From Streptomyces tendae (GTDB lineage: Bacteria; Actinomycetota; Actinomycetes; Streptomycetales; Streptomycetaceae), in contig NZ_CP043959.1 in the NCBI RefSeq assembly GCF_008632955.1, positions 2,666,001 to 2,730,000 of the forward strand: 64,000 nucleotides of DNA, written 5' to 3'. A program made the position numbers and the translations under genes. Of the stretch, positions 18,496 to 27,085 are shown one piece after another (positions within the stretch are counted from its first letter, which is position 1; every line of letters starts with the position of its first letter). The notes below the pieces were generated by a model, which had not been told where the DNA came from, searched no databases, and saw only the letters and a program-made list of their open reading frames with translations.

Positions 18496-18689
18496 CGGGT
18501 CCGGCGCGGGCCGGTGGCGGCGGCGCGCTCGACGTCGGCGGAGCGGAAGGCGGAAGGGCGAGCGGAGGAGAGTGCGGAGGACCGCGCGGAGGGGGGTACG
18601 GCGCCGGGGAACCGGTCCGCGGTGCGGCGGGCCGTCGGGTCAGGGCGTCGGCCGGAGGTACGGGGGCGGTCGGCGAAAGGGCGGTGCAT
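18492..18689 (-). CDS. 65-residue ORF coupled to the SulP gene
   Basis: ATG 18689 is preceded by a full AGGAGG at 18696-18701 with a 6-nt gap, among the best ribosome binding sites in the window, and the frame ends in a GTGA overlap with the SulP start, whose own site is weak. The peptide is rich in Arg, Ser, Ala and Pro (MHRPFADRPRTSGRR start, ATGPRRTR end), with no Cys, signal or known domain. A translational-coupling leader is more likely than a folded protein. Confidence 0.5.
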   Translation of the reverse strand: MHRPFADRPRTSGRRPDPTARRTADRFPGAVPPSARSSALSSARPSAFRSADVERAAATGPRRTR

Positions 18690-19102
18690 CTGTTTCCTCC
18701 TGGCGCGTGTGGGGACGCGTCGGACGGGCATGACGAGGACCGGTCCGCTGATCCATGGCCCGTGCTTGACGGACCGTATGCACGGATGCAAAGGCCGCAA
18801 GGGCCCCGGCTCCGGCGGCGGAGGTAAAGCGACGGCAAGGGCCGGGGGTGTGGCAGCCGGTCGCCCGACCTCGCAACACGCGTACCGGTCAAGGTGGTTC
18901 ACACCCCGCACCGCAGGCACACGCTTGGTCAACGGTTGGTCAAGAAACACCGTAACCCTGCGTGGCCGTTTGCAGGGTCACATCGGTGAGCCACGCCGGG
19001 AAGAGCCCGAAAAGGGCGGGTGGGATGGCGTGAACGCGGCCGTGATCACCGATGACCCGGCCGAGCGCCGAACGTGCGTGCAGCGAGCGGTCGGCGCGTG
19101 GG
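18690..19102. other. 413-nt gap upstream of SulP operon
   Basis: No gene is supported. A direct repeat TTGGTCAA occurs twice (18926-18943, TTGGTCAACGGTTGGTCAA) in an AT-richer patch that could be a promoter or regulator site. No riboswitch or tRNA is recognised. Confidence 0.4.
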
Positions 19103-20203
19103 TCAGACGGTGTCGGCGAGCCGCTTGGCGTCCCTGGCCAGCGCGGTGAGCCGTGAGATGGCACGGAAGTACTTCTTGCGGTAGCCGCCCTTCAGCATCT
19201 CCTCGCTGAACAGCTGGTCGAACGGCAGCCCCGACGCCAGCACCGGCACCTCACGGTCGTACAGCCGGTCCGCGAGGACCACGAGCCGCAGCGCCGTCGA
19301 CTGGTCCGGCACCGGCCGCACCCCGGTGAGGCACACCGCGCCGATGCCGTCGGTGAGGGCGCCGTAGCGGCTGGGGTGGACCCGCGCGAGGTGGTCGAGG
19401 AGCTCGGGGAAGGCGTCCAGCGACGCGCCCTCGGTGGCGTGCGCGACCCGCGTCACCACGTCGTCGGAGTACGGCGGCGGCGCGTCCGGCAGTCCCCGGT
19501 GCCGGTAGTCCTCGCCGTCGATCCGCAGCGCGCGGAAGTGCGCCGACAGGCCCTGGATCTCACGGAGGAAGTCCGCCGCCGCGAACCGGCCCTCGCCCAG
19601 CTTGCCCGGCAGGGTGTTGGAGGTGGCGGCGAGCGCGACGCCCGCCTCGACCAGCTTGCCCAGCAGGGTGGACACCAGCACGGTGTCGCCCGGGTCGTCC
19701 AGCTCGAACTCGTCGATGCACAGCAGCCGGTGCCCGGAGAGGGTCTTCACGGTCTGCTGGAAGCCGAGCGCGCCCACCAGGTTGGTCAGCTCCACGAACG
19801 TGCCGAACGCCTTGAGCGCCGGCTCGGCCGGGGTGGCGTGCCACAGGGAGGCCAGCAGGTGGGTCTTGCCGACGCCGTAGCCGCCGTCGAGGTAGACCCC
19901 GCGCGGCCCGGACGGTGCCTTCTTCGCCGTCTTGCCGAAGCCGAACAGCCGGCGCCGGCCCGAGTCCCCGCCCGGCGTTCCGCCGAGCCCCGCCGCGAAG
20001 CCCTCGAGGACGCGCACGGCCTCGGTCTGGCTCGGCTGGTTCGGGTCGGGTATGTAGGTGTCGAAGCGGACGGCGTCGAACCGCGGCGGCGGCACCATCT
20101 CGGCGACGAGCCGGTCCGCGGGGACGTGCGGCTCGCGGGCGGACAGCGAGAGCGGGGTCACGTCGGCCAGGGGACCGGGACGGGAGGCTGCGGAGGACGA
20201 CAC
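19103..20203 (-). CDS. zapE: Cell division protein ZapE (AFG1-like ATPase)
   Basis: AFG1/ZapE-type P-loop ATPase, in proteobacteria linked to Z-ring constriction and membrane protein turnover. The 366-residue protein has Walker A GGYGVGKTHLLASLW, Walker B LLCIDEFELDD, a sensor-like ALAATSNTLPGKL and the C-terminal family motif LFSEEMLKGGYRKKYFRA. A basic insertion near residue 75-90 (RRLFGFGKTAKKAPS) is typical of actinobacterial members. GTG 20203 with GGGGGA upstream gives MSSSAASRPG. Only 37 nt separate this start from the divergent reductase gene. Confidence 0.92.
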   Translation of the reverse strand: MSSSAASRPGPLADVTPLSLSAREPHVPADRLVAEMVPPPRFDAVRFDTYIPDPNQPSQTEAVRVLEGFAAGLGGTPGGDSGRRRLFGFGKTAKKAPSGPRGVYLDGGYGVGKTHLLASLWHATPAEPALKAFGTFVELTNLVGALGFQQTVKTLSGHRLLCIDEFELDDPGDTVLVSTLLGKLVEAGVALAATSNTLPGKLGEGRFAAADFLREIQGLSAHFRALRIDGEDYRHRGLPDAPPPYSDDVVTRVAHATEGASLDAFPELLDHLARVHPSRYGALTDGIGAVCLTGVRPVPDQSTALRLVVLADRLYDREVPVLASGLPFDQLFSEEMLKGGYRKKYFRAISRLTALARDAKRLADTV

Positions 20204-20240
20204 GGTCCCCCATCGTACGGGGCGTGGAAGACTGCCTGAC

Positions 20241-21053
20241 ATGCGACGCCTGTTCCCCGTGACCGACGTGACCGACGAGACGGCAGCCACCGGCGAGACG
20301 GCAGCGACCGGCGGGCCGGCCGGCCGGGAGTGGAGTCCGGCCGAACTGGCCGCCGCGTACGCCTACCCCGAGCCCGGCCCGGAGGGCCGCGTGCCGTGGC
20401 TGCGCGGCAACATGGTGTCCACCCTCGACGGCGCCGCCCAGCACGCGGGCCGTTCGCAGCCCATCTCCTGCCCGGCCGACATGCGGATCTTCGGCGTGCT
20501 GCGGGCACTGGCGGACGTGGTCGTGGTCGGCGCGGAGACGGTACGGCAGGAGGGCTACCGCCCGGCCCGCGCCCGCGCCGAGTTCGCGGCCGCCCGGGAG
20601 GCCGCCGGACAGACGCCGGCGCCGGTGATCGCGGTGGTCACGGCGAGCCTGGACCTCGACTTCTCGCTGCCCCTGTTCACCTCCCCGCTGGTACCGACGC
20701 TGGTCCTCACCGGCGCCGGTGCCGACCCGGTGCGCGTCGCCGCCGCGGAGAAGGCCGGTGCCCGGGTGGTCGTCGCCGGGGAGGGCGCCGCGGTCGACCC
20801 GGAGCGGGCCGTACGGGCGCTCGCCGAGCTGGGCCACACCCGGCTGCTGACCGAGGGCGGTCCCCGGCTGCTGGGCCAGATGGTCGCCGCCGGGGTGCTG
20901 GACGAGCTGTGCCTGACGGTCTCGCCGATGCTCACCGCAGGTGACGCCCAGCGGATCGCCGGCGGACCGACAGTGACACTGCCGCGGCGTTTCGCGCTGT
21001 CGTCGATGTTGGAAGAGGACGGTTTCCTGTTCACGCGCTACCGCCGGACCTGA
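20241..21053 (+). CDS. RibD C-terminal-type pyrimidine reductase family protein
   Basis: The 270-residue protein is a dihydrofolate-reductase-fold protein of the RibD C-terminal family, which reduces 5-amino-6-ribosylaminouracil phosphates in riboflavin synthesis. Family features are LRGNMVSTLDGAA, VVVGAETVRQEGY and LLTEGGPRLLGQ, with DELCLTVSPML near the end. It has no deaminase domain and no rib genes beside it, so it may be a stand-alone reductase with another substrate. ATG 20241 has only a weak upstream site, and the mRNA may be leaderless given the 37-nt divergent gap to zapE. Confidence 0.88.
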   Translation: MRRLFPVTDVTDETAATGETAATGGPAGREWSPAELAAAYAYPEPGPEGRVPWLRGNMVSTLDGAAQHAGRSQPISCPADMRIFGVLRALADVVVVGAETVRQEGYRPARARAEFAAAREAAGQTPAPVIAVVTASLDLDFSLPLFTSPLVPTLVLTGAGADPVRVAAAEKAGARVVVAGEGAAVDPERAVRALAELGHTRLLTEGGPRLLGQMVAAGVLDELCLTVSPMLTAGDAQRIAGGPTVTLPRRFALSSMLEEDGFLFTRYRRT

Positions 21054-21097
21054 CCGGTTCGGCCGGGGCGCGCCCGCCGGAAGGAGGAGAACCCGGT

Positions 21098-21123
21098 TTC
21101 CGCCGGTCCGGCGATCGGCGGAA
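21098..21123. terminator. Hairpin after RibD-like reductase gene
   Basis: TTCCGCCG pairs perfectly with CGGCGGAA (8 bp) around a 10-nt loop, 45 nt downstream of the stop. Confidence 0.55.
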
Positions 21124-21269
21124 CGACCCGCCCGTCCCGCGCGGTGACGGGCGAGACTGATTCCCGGCCGTACTCGCGCCCGCACGGGGAAGGATGATCT
21201 CCGGGGGGCCTGGCTCGGCCCACGGAGCAGCGAGGGCCCGAGGGTCCTCCGAGGAGTAAGGGGCGCCTG

Positions 21270-21743
21270 GTGTTCACAAGCGTACTGATGATCGAGAAGG
21301 CCCTGACGTCCGCCGACGTGGAGTTCGTCACCACCCTGCACGGCGACGAGCCGGTCTCCTTCCACGTCCTGCTCCAGCCGCGCGGCGAACAGGCCGACCG
21401 GCTGCTGAGAGCCATCGACGACGTCGCGCTCGGCGAGCTCGACGAGGCCGTGCGCGAGGGCGAGACGCCCGAGGGTGAGGAGGCCCGGTCCATGGGGGAG
21501 CGGGCGCTGGCGGTGTCCCTCCAGGCGCTGCGCACGACCGGCGACACCGCCGAGGGCCACCTGGTCGAGAACCACCCGCTGGACGCTCTGCGCAAGTTGG
21601 TCCAGGAGGTCGGCGCCGACGAGGTGATCGTCCTGACCGACCCGCACTACGTGGAGGAGTTCTTCCACCGGGACTGGGCCTCCCGGGCCCGCCACAAGGT
21701 CGGGGTGCCGGTGCTGAAACTCTTCTCGCACAGCAAGGCATAG
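21270..21743 (+). CDS. Conserved actinobacterial protein of unknown function
   Basis: The 157-residue acidic protein appears widely conserved in Streptomyces and is sometimes named indole-3-glycerol phosphate synthase; nothing here resembles a TIM-barrel TrpC. Its layout (MFTSVLMIEKALTSADVEFV, then ADEVIVLTDPHYVEEFFHRDW and a terminal VGVPVLKLFSHSKA) suggests an alpha/beta Rossmann-like or universal-stress-like fold. GTG 21270 is preceded by AAGGGG at 6 nt. It lies 81 nt upstream of murC on the same strand, so co-transcription is possible. Function not assigned. Confidence 0.85.
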   Translation: MFTSVLMIEKALTSADVEFVTTLHGDEPVSFHVLLQPRGEQADRLLRAIDDVALGELDEAVREGETPEGEEARSMGERALAVSLQALRTTGDTAEGHLVENHPLDALRKLVQEVGADEVIVLTDPHYVEEFFHRDWASRARHKVGVPVLKLFSHSKA

Positions 21744-21824
21744 GCTGGGGCCGGCGCTCTCCCGGCTCTCCCGCGAGGGCGCGAAGACCGTCGTCCCGCT
21801 CGTCGCACCACTGGGAGAACACGC

Positions 21825-23213
21825 ATGGCACCCGGCCTTCCTACCGCCATGGACCGACCGCACTTCATCGGCATCGGCGGCGCCGGGATGTCGGGCATCG
21901 CCAAGATCCTCGCCCAGCGGGGCGCCGCGGTGGCCGGGAGCGACGCCAAGGACTCGGCCACCGCCGAGGCGCTGCGCGGACTGGGCGCCACCGTGCACAT
22001 CGGCCACGCCGCCGGGCACCTCGCCGACGACGCCAGCTGCGTGGTGGTCTCCTCCGCGATCCGCGAGGACAACCCCGAGCTGCTGCGCGCAGCCGAGCTG
22101 GGCATCCCCGTGGTGCACCGCTCGGACGCCCTCGCCGCCCTGATGGACGGCCTGCGCCCGATCGCGGTGGCCGGCACCCACGGCAAGACCACCACCACCT
22201 CCATGCTGGCGGTCTCCCTCACCGAGCTGGGCCGTGAGCCGTCGTACGCCATCGGGGGCGACCTCGACGCCCCCGGCTCCAACGCGCTGCACGGCGCGGG
22301 CGACATCTTCGTCGCCGAGGCCGACGAGTCCGACCGCAGCTTCCACAAGTACGCGCCCGAGGTCGCGATCATCCTCAACGTGGAGCTGGACCACCACGCC
22401 AACTACGCGTCGATGGAGGAGATCCACGAGTCCTTCGAGACGTTCGTCGGCCGGATCGTGCCGGGCGGCACCCTGGTGATCTCCGCGGACCACGAGGGCG
22501 CCCGCGAGCTGACCCGGCGGCTGGACGGCTCGGTGCGGACCGTGACGTACGGCGAGTCCGCGGACGCCGACGTGAAGGTGCTCTCGGTCGTCCCGCAGGG
22601 GTTGAAGAGCGAGGTGACCGTCGAGCTGGACGGCGCCCCGCTCACCTTCACCGTGTCGGTGCCCGGCAGGCACTACGCCCACAACGCGGTGGCCGCGCTC
22701 GCCGCGGGCGTGGCGCTCGGCATCCCGGCCGCCGAGCTGGCCCCGGCGCTGGCCGCGTACACCGGCGTCAAGCGCCGCCTCCAGCTCAAGGGCGAGGCGG
22801 CCGGCGTCCAGGTGATCGACTCCTACGCGCACCACCCGACCGAGATGACCGCGGACCTGGAGGCGATGCGCGCCGCCGCCGGGGACGCCCGCATCCTCGT
22901 CGTCTTCCAGCCCCACCTGTTCTCCCGCACCCGCGAGCTGGGCAAGGAGATGGGCATCGCCCTCGCCCTGGCCGACGCCTCGCTGGTGCTGGACGTCTAT
23001 CCGGCCCGTGAGGACCCGATCCCCGGGGTCACCAGCGAGCTGATCATCGAGGCGGCCCGGGCGGCCGGCGCGGACGTGACGGCCGTCCACGACGCGGCGG
23101 AGATCCCCGGGGCGGTGGCGGGAATGGCGAAGCCCGGCGATCTGGTTCTCACCATGGGAGCGGGCGACGTCACCGACCTCGGCCCGCGCATCCTGGACCG
23201 TCTGTCGAACTAA
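21825..23213 (+). CDS. murC: UDP-N-acetylmuramate--L-alanine ligase
   Basis: Adds L-alanine to UDP-MurNAc, the first peptide step of cytoplasmic peptidoglycan precursor synthesis, using ATP. At 462 residues it is full length. The N-terminal UDP-binding domain shows HFIGIGGAGMSGIAKIL, the central domain the P-loop VAGTHGKTTTTSML with VAEADESDRSF, and the C-terminal domain YAHHPTEMTADLEAMR. GGGAGAA precedes ATG 21825. It is separated from the dcw cluster, as is seen in Streptomyces. msrB follows after 14 nt on the same strand. Confidence 0.97.
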   Translation: MAPGLPTAMDRPHFIGIGGAGMSGIAKILAQRGAAVAGSDAKDSATAEALRGLGATVHIGHAAGHLADDASCVVVSSAIREDNPELLRAAELGIPVVHRSDALAALMDGLRPIAVAGTHGKTTTTSMLAVSLTELGREPSYAIGGDLDAPGSNALHGAGDIFVAEADESDRSFHKYAPEVAIILNVELDHHANYASMEEIHESFETFVGRIVPGGTLVISADHEGARELTRRLDGSVRTVTYGESADADVKVLSVVPQGLKSEVTVELDGAPLTFTVSVPGRHYAHNAVAALAAGVALGIPAAELAPALAAYTGVKRRLQLKGEAAGVQVIDSYAHHPTEMTADLEAMRAAAGDARILVVFQPHLFSRTRELGKEMGIALALADASLVLDVYPAREDPIPGVTSELIIEAARAAGADVTAVHDAAEIPGAVAGMAKPGDLVLTMGAGDVTDLGPRILDRLSN

Positions 23214-23227
23214 GGGGCTGGAACCTC

Positions 23228-23635
23228 ATGCCGTACGACGTGGAGAAGCCGGACGAGCAGTGGCGCGCGGAGCTGTCGCCGTCCGAGTACGCCGTTCTGC
23301 GCCAGGCGGCGACGGAACCCGCCTTCACCGGTGAGTACACCGACACCAAGACCGAGGGCGTGTACTCCTGTCGCGCCTGTGGCGCCGAGCTGTTCACCTC
23401 GGACACCAAGTTCGAGTCGCACTGCGGCTGGCCGTCGTTCTTCGACCCGAAGGACACCGACGCCGTGGAACTGGTGCAGGACCGCTCGCACGGCATGGTG
23501 CGCACCGAGGTGCGCTGTGCCCGCTGCGGCTCACACCTCGGGCACGTGTTCGAGGGTGAGGGCTATCCGACGCCCACCGACCAGCGGTACTGCATCAACA
23601 GCATCTCGCTGAGCCTGCAGCCCGCCGATTCCTGA
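23228..23635 (+). CDS. msrB: Peptide-methionine (R)-S-oxide reductase MsrB
   Basis: Repairs methionine-R-sulfoxide in oxidised proteins. The 135-residue protein has the structural zinc pairs (SCRACGAELF and RCARCGSHLGH), the family stretch SHCGWPSFFDP, and the catalytic Cys near the end in QRYCINSISL. ATG 23228 follows AAGGGGCTGG. It is 14 nt downstream of murC, so both are probably on one transcript. Confidence 0.97.
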   Translation: MPYDVEKPDEQWRAELSPSEYAVLRQAATEPAFTGEYTDTKTEGVYSCRACGAELFTSDTKFESHCGWPSFFDPKDTDAVELVQDRSHGMVRTEVRCARCGSHLGHVFEGEGYPTPTDQRYCINSISLSLQPADS

Positions 23636-23650
23636 TCCGACGCCCGCTCC

Positions 23651-25027
23651 TCACCACCCGGTCAGCACCAGGTGGTTGAGGAGCAGGGCCGACGCCGCCT
23701 GCCCGGCGAGCCAGCCACGCGGACCGGGCAGGAAGGAGCCCGCCGGCAGCAGCCACAGGGTGAACGGCAGCCAGATCCGTTCCGTCTCCGCCTTGCTCAT
23801 CCCGGACAGGTCCGCGATCAGCAGGGCCAGCAGCGCGGAGCCCACCAGCAGCGCCAGCCGGGGCGCGGGACCCCGCAGGAGGGCCGCCCGGGCGGTCCCG
23901 AGCAGCACGCCGCCGCCCCTGCGCAGCCCCGCCACCGTGGCCGGGCCGACGACCAGCACCGCGCACGCCAGGTTCGCCCAGATCCAGTAGCCGTACGGGC
24001 GCACGCCGCCGGCGCCCTGGTAGTAGCGGGTGACCAGCAGCCGGTACGCCTCCCACCAGTCGAAGCCCAGCGCCGTGAACACGGCCGGCACGACCAGGAA
24101 CCCGGCGGCCACGTACGGCAGCGGCCGCAGCCGGCGGGTGCCGAGCAGCAGCACCGCCGCGGCGATCACCGCGACCAGCGTCAGCCCGTACGACAGGTAC
24201 AGCGTCAGCCCGAACAGCAGTCCGGAGCCGAGGCCCGTCCACGCCGGACGGCAGCCCGTGACGGCGAGGGCCAGCAGGGCGAGCGCCCACGCGGCGACCG
24301 CCGCGAACCATCCGTCGGCGGAGGTGCCCACCCACACCGCCGCCGGGGCCAGAACCAGGAAGGGGGCGGCCCGGCGGGCGAGACCCTCGTCGGCGAGCCG
24401 CCGCACGGTGACCAGGACGGCCACCGCCGCCGTGGTGCCGGCCGTGATGACGAACGCCCCGGCCCAGCCGCCGCCGCTGAGGCCGATCCGGTCCAGCAGC
24501 ACGAAGGTGAGGGTGGCGCCCGGTGGGTGCCCCGCGACGTGCGCCGGCCAGTTGTCGGGGGTGCCGATGAGGATGTGCGCGTGGAAGTCCCGCAGCGTCG
24601 CCGGGATGTCCTGCCACCGGTCGACGACCTGGAGGTACTCGTGCCGGGTGGTCAGCCGGCCGGCCACGCCCCGGGACCAGCCGTCGGCCAGCGCCAGCGA
24701 CCACGTCCAGGCCAGCGCGCCGCCCCACACGGTGAGCAGCAGCCGCCGCCACGGCAGCCGGGCCGCCAGCGCCGGGCCGTACGCCACGACGGCGACGGCG
24801 ACCGCGATCGCCGCCGGGGTGCCCGGGCCGACGTGCGGCATCCAGTTCCCCACCAGGGGCGGCCAGCCCACGCGGAGGGTGCCGTAACGGTCCTGGATGC
24901 GGGTGCCGACCAGGGCGGCGGCCAGGACCAGCGCCGCGGCGGCGGCGACGGCGTACCCGTCGAGCAGCGTGCCGCGGGAGCCGCGGACCGGGTCGCGGGG
25001 GTCGGTGCGGGGAGAGGTGCGCTTCAC
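23651..25027 (-). CDS. Polytopic membrane protein, GT-C glycosyltransferase-like
   Basis: The 458-residue protein has about 11-12 hydrophobic segments and a large extracytoplasmic-type loop after the second or third (LTTRHEYLQVVDRWQD ... HVAGHPPGATLTFV). The HPPG motif and the late stretch LSGMSKAETERIWLPF occur in actinobacterial GT-C-like membrane transferases that use polyprenyl-phosphate sugars. No DxD-type residue can be assigned firmly, so the enzymatic role is inference. The GTG start at 25027 (MKRTSPRTDP) has a weak upstream site. Convergent with msrB. Confidence 0.72.
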   Translation of the reverse strand: MKRTSPRTDPRDPVRGSRGTLLDGYAVAAAAALVLAAALVGTRIQDRYGTLRVGWPPLVGNWMPHVGPGTPAAIAVAVAVVAYGPALAARLPWRRLLLTVWGGALAWTWSLALADGWSRGVAGRLTTRHEYLQVVDRWQDIPATLRDFHAHILIGTPDNWPAHVAGHPPGATLTFVLLDRIGLSGGGWAGAFVITAGTTAAVAVLVTVRRLADEGLARRAAPFLVLAPAAVWVGTSADGWFAAVAAWALALLALAVTGCRPAWTGLGSGLLFGLTLYLSYGLTLVAVIAAAVLLLGTRRLRPLPYVAAGFLVVPAVFTALGFDWWEAYRLLVTRYYQGAGGVRPYGYWIWANLACAVLVVGPATVAGLRRGGGVLLGTARAALLRGPAPRLALLVGSALLALLIADLSGMSKAETERIWLPFTLWLLPAGSFLPGPRGWLAGQAASALLLNHLVLTGW

Positions 25028-25142
25028 GTCGTCACACGCTAGGCCGCCGGCCCTGCGGCATGCGGCTGACGAGCGGGGACGTCAGCGTTTCGTCACCGGT
25101 TGCGAGCCCTCTTCCGGGGTGGGGCCGACCTACGGTCGGCAC

Positions 25143-26429
25143 ATGGCACGGTCTTCCCTCCTCGGCCGCCTCCCGCGCGGCCCCTTCGCACCGGACTTCT
25201 GGCGCAGTCCCCTGCGCGGCCCCCGGTTCACGTCGGTGCTCGGCGTGGTCCTGCTCGCCGGCATCACCGTCATGTTCGTCACGGGCCTGGTGTCGTACGC
25301 CGCGTACAACCCGGATCTGTCACCGGTCAACGACCGGACACCCGGCAAGGGAATCCTCGGCTTCTACCTCTTCTCCTGGCCCACCGATCCGCCCTGGCTG
25401 TACCGGCTGACCCAGGGAGTCCACGTCACGCTCGGCCTCGCGCTGGTGCCGGTCCTGCTGGCCAAGCTGTGGTCGGTCGTGCCCAGGCTGTTCACCCTGC
25501 CGCCGGCCCGCTCGGTCACCCACGCCCTGGAGCGGATCTCGCTGCTCCTCCTCGTCGGCGGGGCGCTGTTCGAGTTCACCACCGGCATCCTCAACGTCCA
25601 GCTCGACTACATCTTCCCGGGCTCGTTCTACCCGCTGCACTTCTACGGCGCCTGGGTGTTCTTCGGGGCGTTCCTCGCCCACACGGTGCTGAAGGCGCCG
25701 GCGGCCTTCCGCAATCTGCGCCGGATGCGCCAGGGCGCCGGCGAGGCAGGGGACGAGGACCCGGTCGAGGCGCCCGTCGAGGATCTCGCCGCCCCCCGGC
25801 CCGACCCGCCCACCGTGTCCCGGCGCGGCGCGCTCGGCCTGGTCGGCGGTGGCTCGCTGCTGCTCGTCGCCACCTCCGCCGGGCGCAGCTTCGACGGGCC
25901 GCTGCGCGAGACGGCCGTCCTCGCCCCGCACGGCGGGCCCGAACCGGGCAGCGGACCGGGCGCCTTCCAGGTCAACAAGACGGCCGAGTACGCGGGCATC
26001 CGCCCCGACGACACGACCGAGGAGGCCTGGCGGCTCACCGTCACCGGGCGCACCGGCACCGTACGGCTCAGCAGGGCCGAACTGCTCACCCTGCCGCAGC
26101 ACGACGTCGCGCTGCCCATCGCCTGTGTCGAGGGCTGGTCGACCTCCGACCAGGACTGGCGCGGGGTGCGGCTGCGGGACCTCGCGGCGCTGGCCGGCCA
26201 CGACGACCCGGTCGACGTGTTCGTGGAGTCCCTGCAACTGCGCGGCACCTGGCGGCACGCCGCGCTGAGCGCCGATCAGGTCGCCGACGGGCGCTCGCTG
26301 CTGGCCCTGTTCGTCAACGGCGCGGAGCTCACCCCGGACCACGGCCACCCGGCCCGCGTGATCGTCCCCGCCGCCCCGGGAGTGCTCAACACCAAGTGGG
26401 TCGACCGTCTGACCTTCGGTGAGCTGTGA
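25143..26429 (+). CDS. Molybdopterin oxidoreductase (sulfite-oxidase fold) fused to cytochrome b561-like domain
   Basis: The 428-residue protein joins a four-helix membrane domain (residues about 30-190, with His in QGVHVTLGL, PLHFYGAW and FLAHTVLKA as candidate heme ligands) to a sulfite-oxidase-type molybdenum domain (about 250-428). The molybdenum-binding Cys is in PIACVEGWSTSDQDWRGV, followed by the substrate/cofactor stretch HGHPARVIVPA. A SRRGALGLVGGG segment at the domain junction resembles a second translocation signal. The fusion suggests an oxidoreductase that exchanges electrons with the quinone pool at the membrane. Start ATG 25143 has only a weak site and may be leaderless; the substrate is unknown. 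Confidence 0.85.
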   Translation: MARSSLLGRLPRGPFAPDFWRSPLRGPRFTSVLGVVLLAGITVMFVTGLVSYAAYNPDLSPVNDRTPGKGILGFYLFSWPTDPPWLYRLTQGVHVTLGLALVPVLLAKLWSVVPRLFTLPPARSVTHALERISLLLLVGGALFEFTTGILNVQLDYIFPGSFYPLHFYGAWVFFGAFLAHTVLKAPAAFRNLRRMRQGAGEAGDEDPVEAPVEDLAAPRPDPPTVSRRGALGLVGGGSLLLVATSAGRSFDGPLRETAVLAPHGGPEPGSGPGAFQVNKTAEYAGIRPDDTTEEAWRLTVTGRTGTVRLSRAELLTLPQHDVALPIACVEGWSTSDQDWRGVRLRDLAALAGHDDPVDVFVESLQLRGTWRHAALSADQVADGRSLLALFVNGAELTPDHGHPARVIVPAAPGVLNTKWVDRLTFGEL

Positions 26430-26442
26430 GGAGTTGCCCGCC

Positions 26443-26910
26443 ATGCGACGTTCCCCGTTGAACCGGGTGCCCCGGCCGGTGCTGGGCAGCCCGTTCCACC
26501 TGCTGGTGCTGCTGTGCTCGTTCGCCCTGTGCGCGTACGCGGGCGTACGGCTGCTCGACGGTGACTGGCTGATGATCACCGTGTGGTTCGTGGGTGCCGC
26601 GCTGATCCACGACCTGGTGCTGCTGCCGCTGTACGCGGCGGCCGACCGGGCGCTGATCACCGCGACCGGCCGGCGCGCGGCCTGGGTGAACCACGTGCGG
26701 GTGCCGGCCGCGCTGTCCGGGCTGCTGCTCCTCGTGTGGTTCCCGCTGATCACCGGACGGGTGTCGGAACGCTACGCGGCCGTCACCGCCCTGTCCGCCG
26801 ACGGATTCGCGGCCCGCTGGCTGCTGGTGACGGCGGCGCTGTTCGGCGGCTCGGCGGTCCTGTTCGCGGTCCGCACGGGCCGTCGCCGGCCGGCGACGGA
26901 GGACCAGTAG
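26443..26910 (+). CDS. Small integral membrane protein downstream of Mo-oxidoreductase
   Basis: The 155-residue product has four predicted membrane helices (LLVLLCSFALCAYAGVRLL, ITVWFVGAALIHDLVLLPLY, VPAALSGLLLLVWFPLI, WLLVTAALFGGSAVLFAV). GAGGAG at 26427-26432 serves ATG 26443. Only 13 nt after the oxidoreductase, it is almost certainly in the same operon and may help assemble or anchor that enzyme. No family name recognised. Confidence 0.85.
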   Translation: MRRSPLNRVPRPVLGSPFHLLVLLCSFALCAYAGVRLLDGDWLMITVWFVGAALIHDLVLLPLYAAADRALITATGRRAAWVNHVRVPAALSGLLLLVWFPLITGRVSERYAAVTALSADGFAARWLLVTAALFGGSAVLFAVRTGRRRPATEDQ

Positions 26911-27085
26911 GACCTGTCCGACGGATCATGCCGAAGACGCGGGGTCCGAAGTGCCGTCGGGCACCTCCGACGTGATCCGCCGACAGACCCTGGACCGGCC
27001 GGAGCGTGCTCCCCACGCGTCCTAGGATGAGCGGTGATCGTCATGGCCGGCCGGGGGCCGGCCCGAGGGGGAAGGGGGCCGCCGA

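Noticed and set aside
18514-19149. Plus-strand ORF antisense to the SulP leader region
   Set aside because: No ribosome binding site or recognisable domain, overlaps the end of zapE, and composition is typical of an antisense frame.
21194-21259. 21-residue ORF upstream of the conserved unknown gene, possible leader peptide
   Set aside because: The purine-rich stretch is too close to its ATG and there are no repeated regulatory codons.
19560-23090. Very long open frame on the minus strand across the reductase, murC and neighbours
   Set aside because: It is antisense to well-supported genes (murC, RibD-like) and is the usual high-GC mirror frame; its composition (His/Gly/Val/Arg-rich) is unlike a protein.
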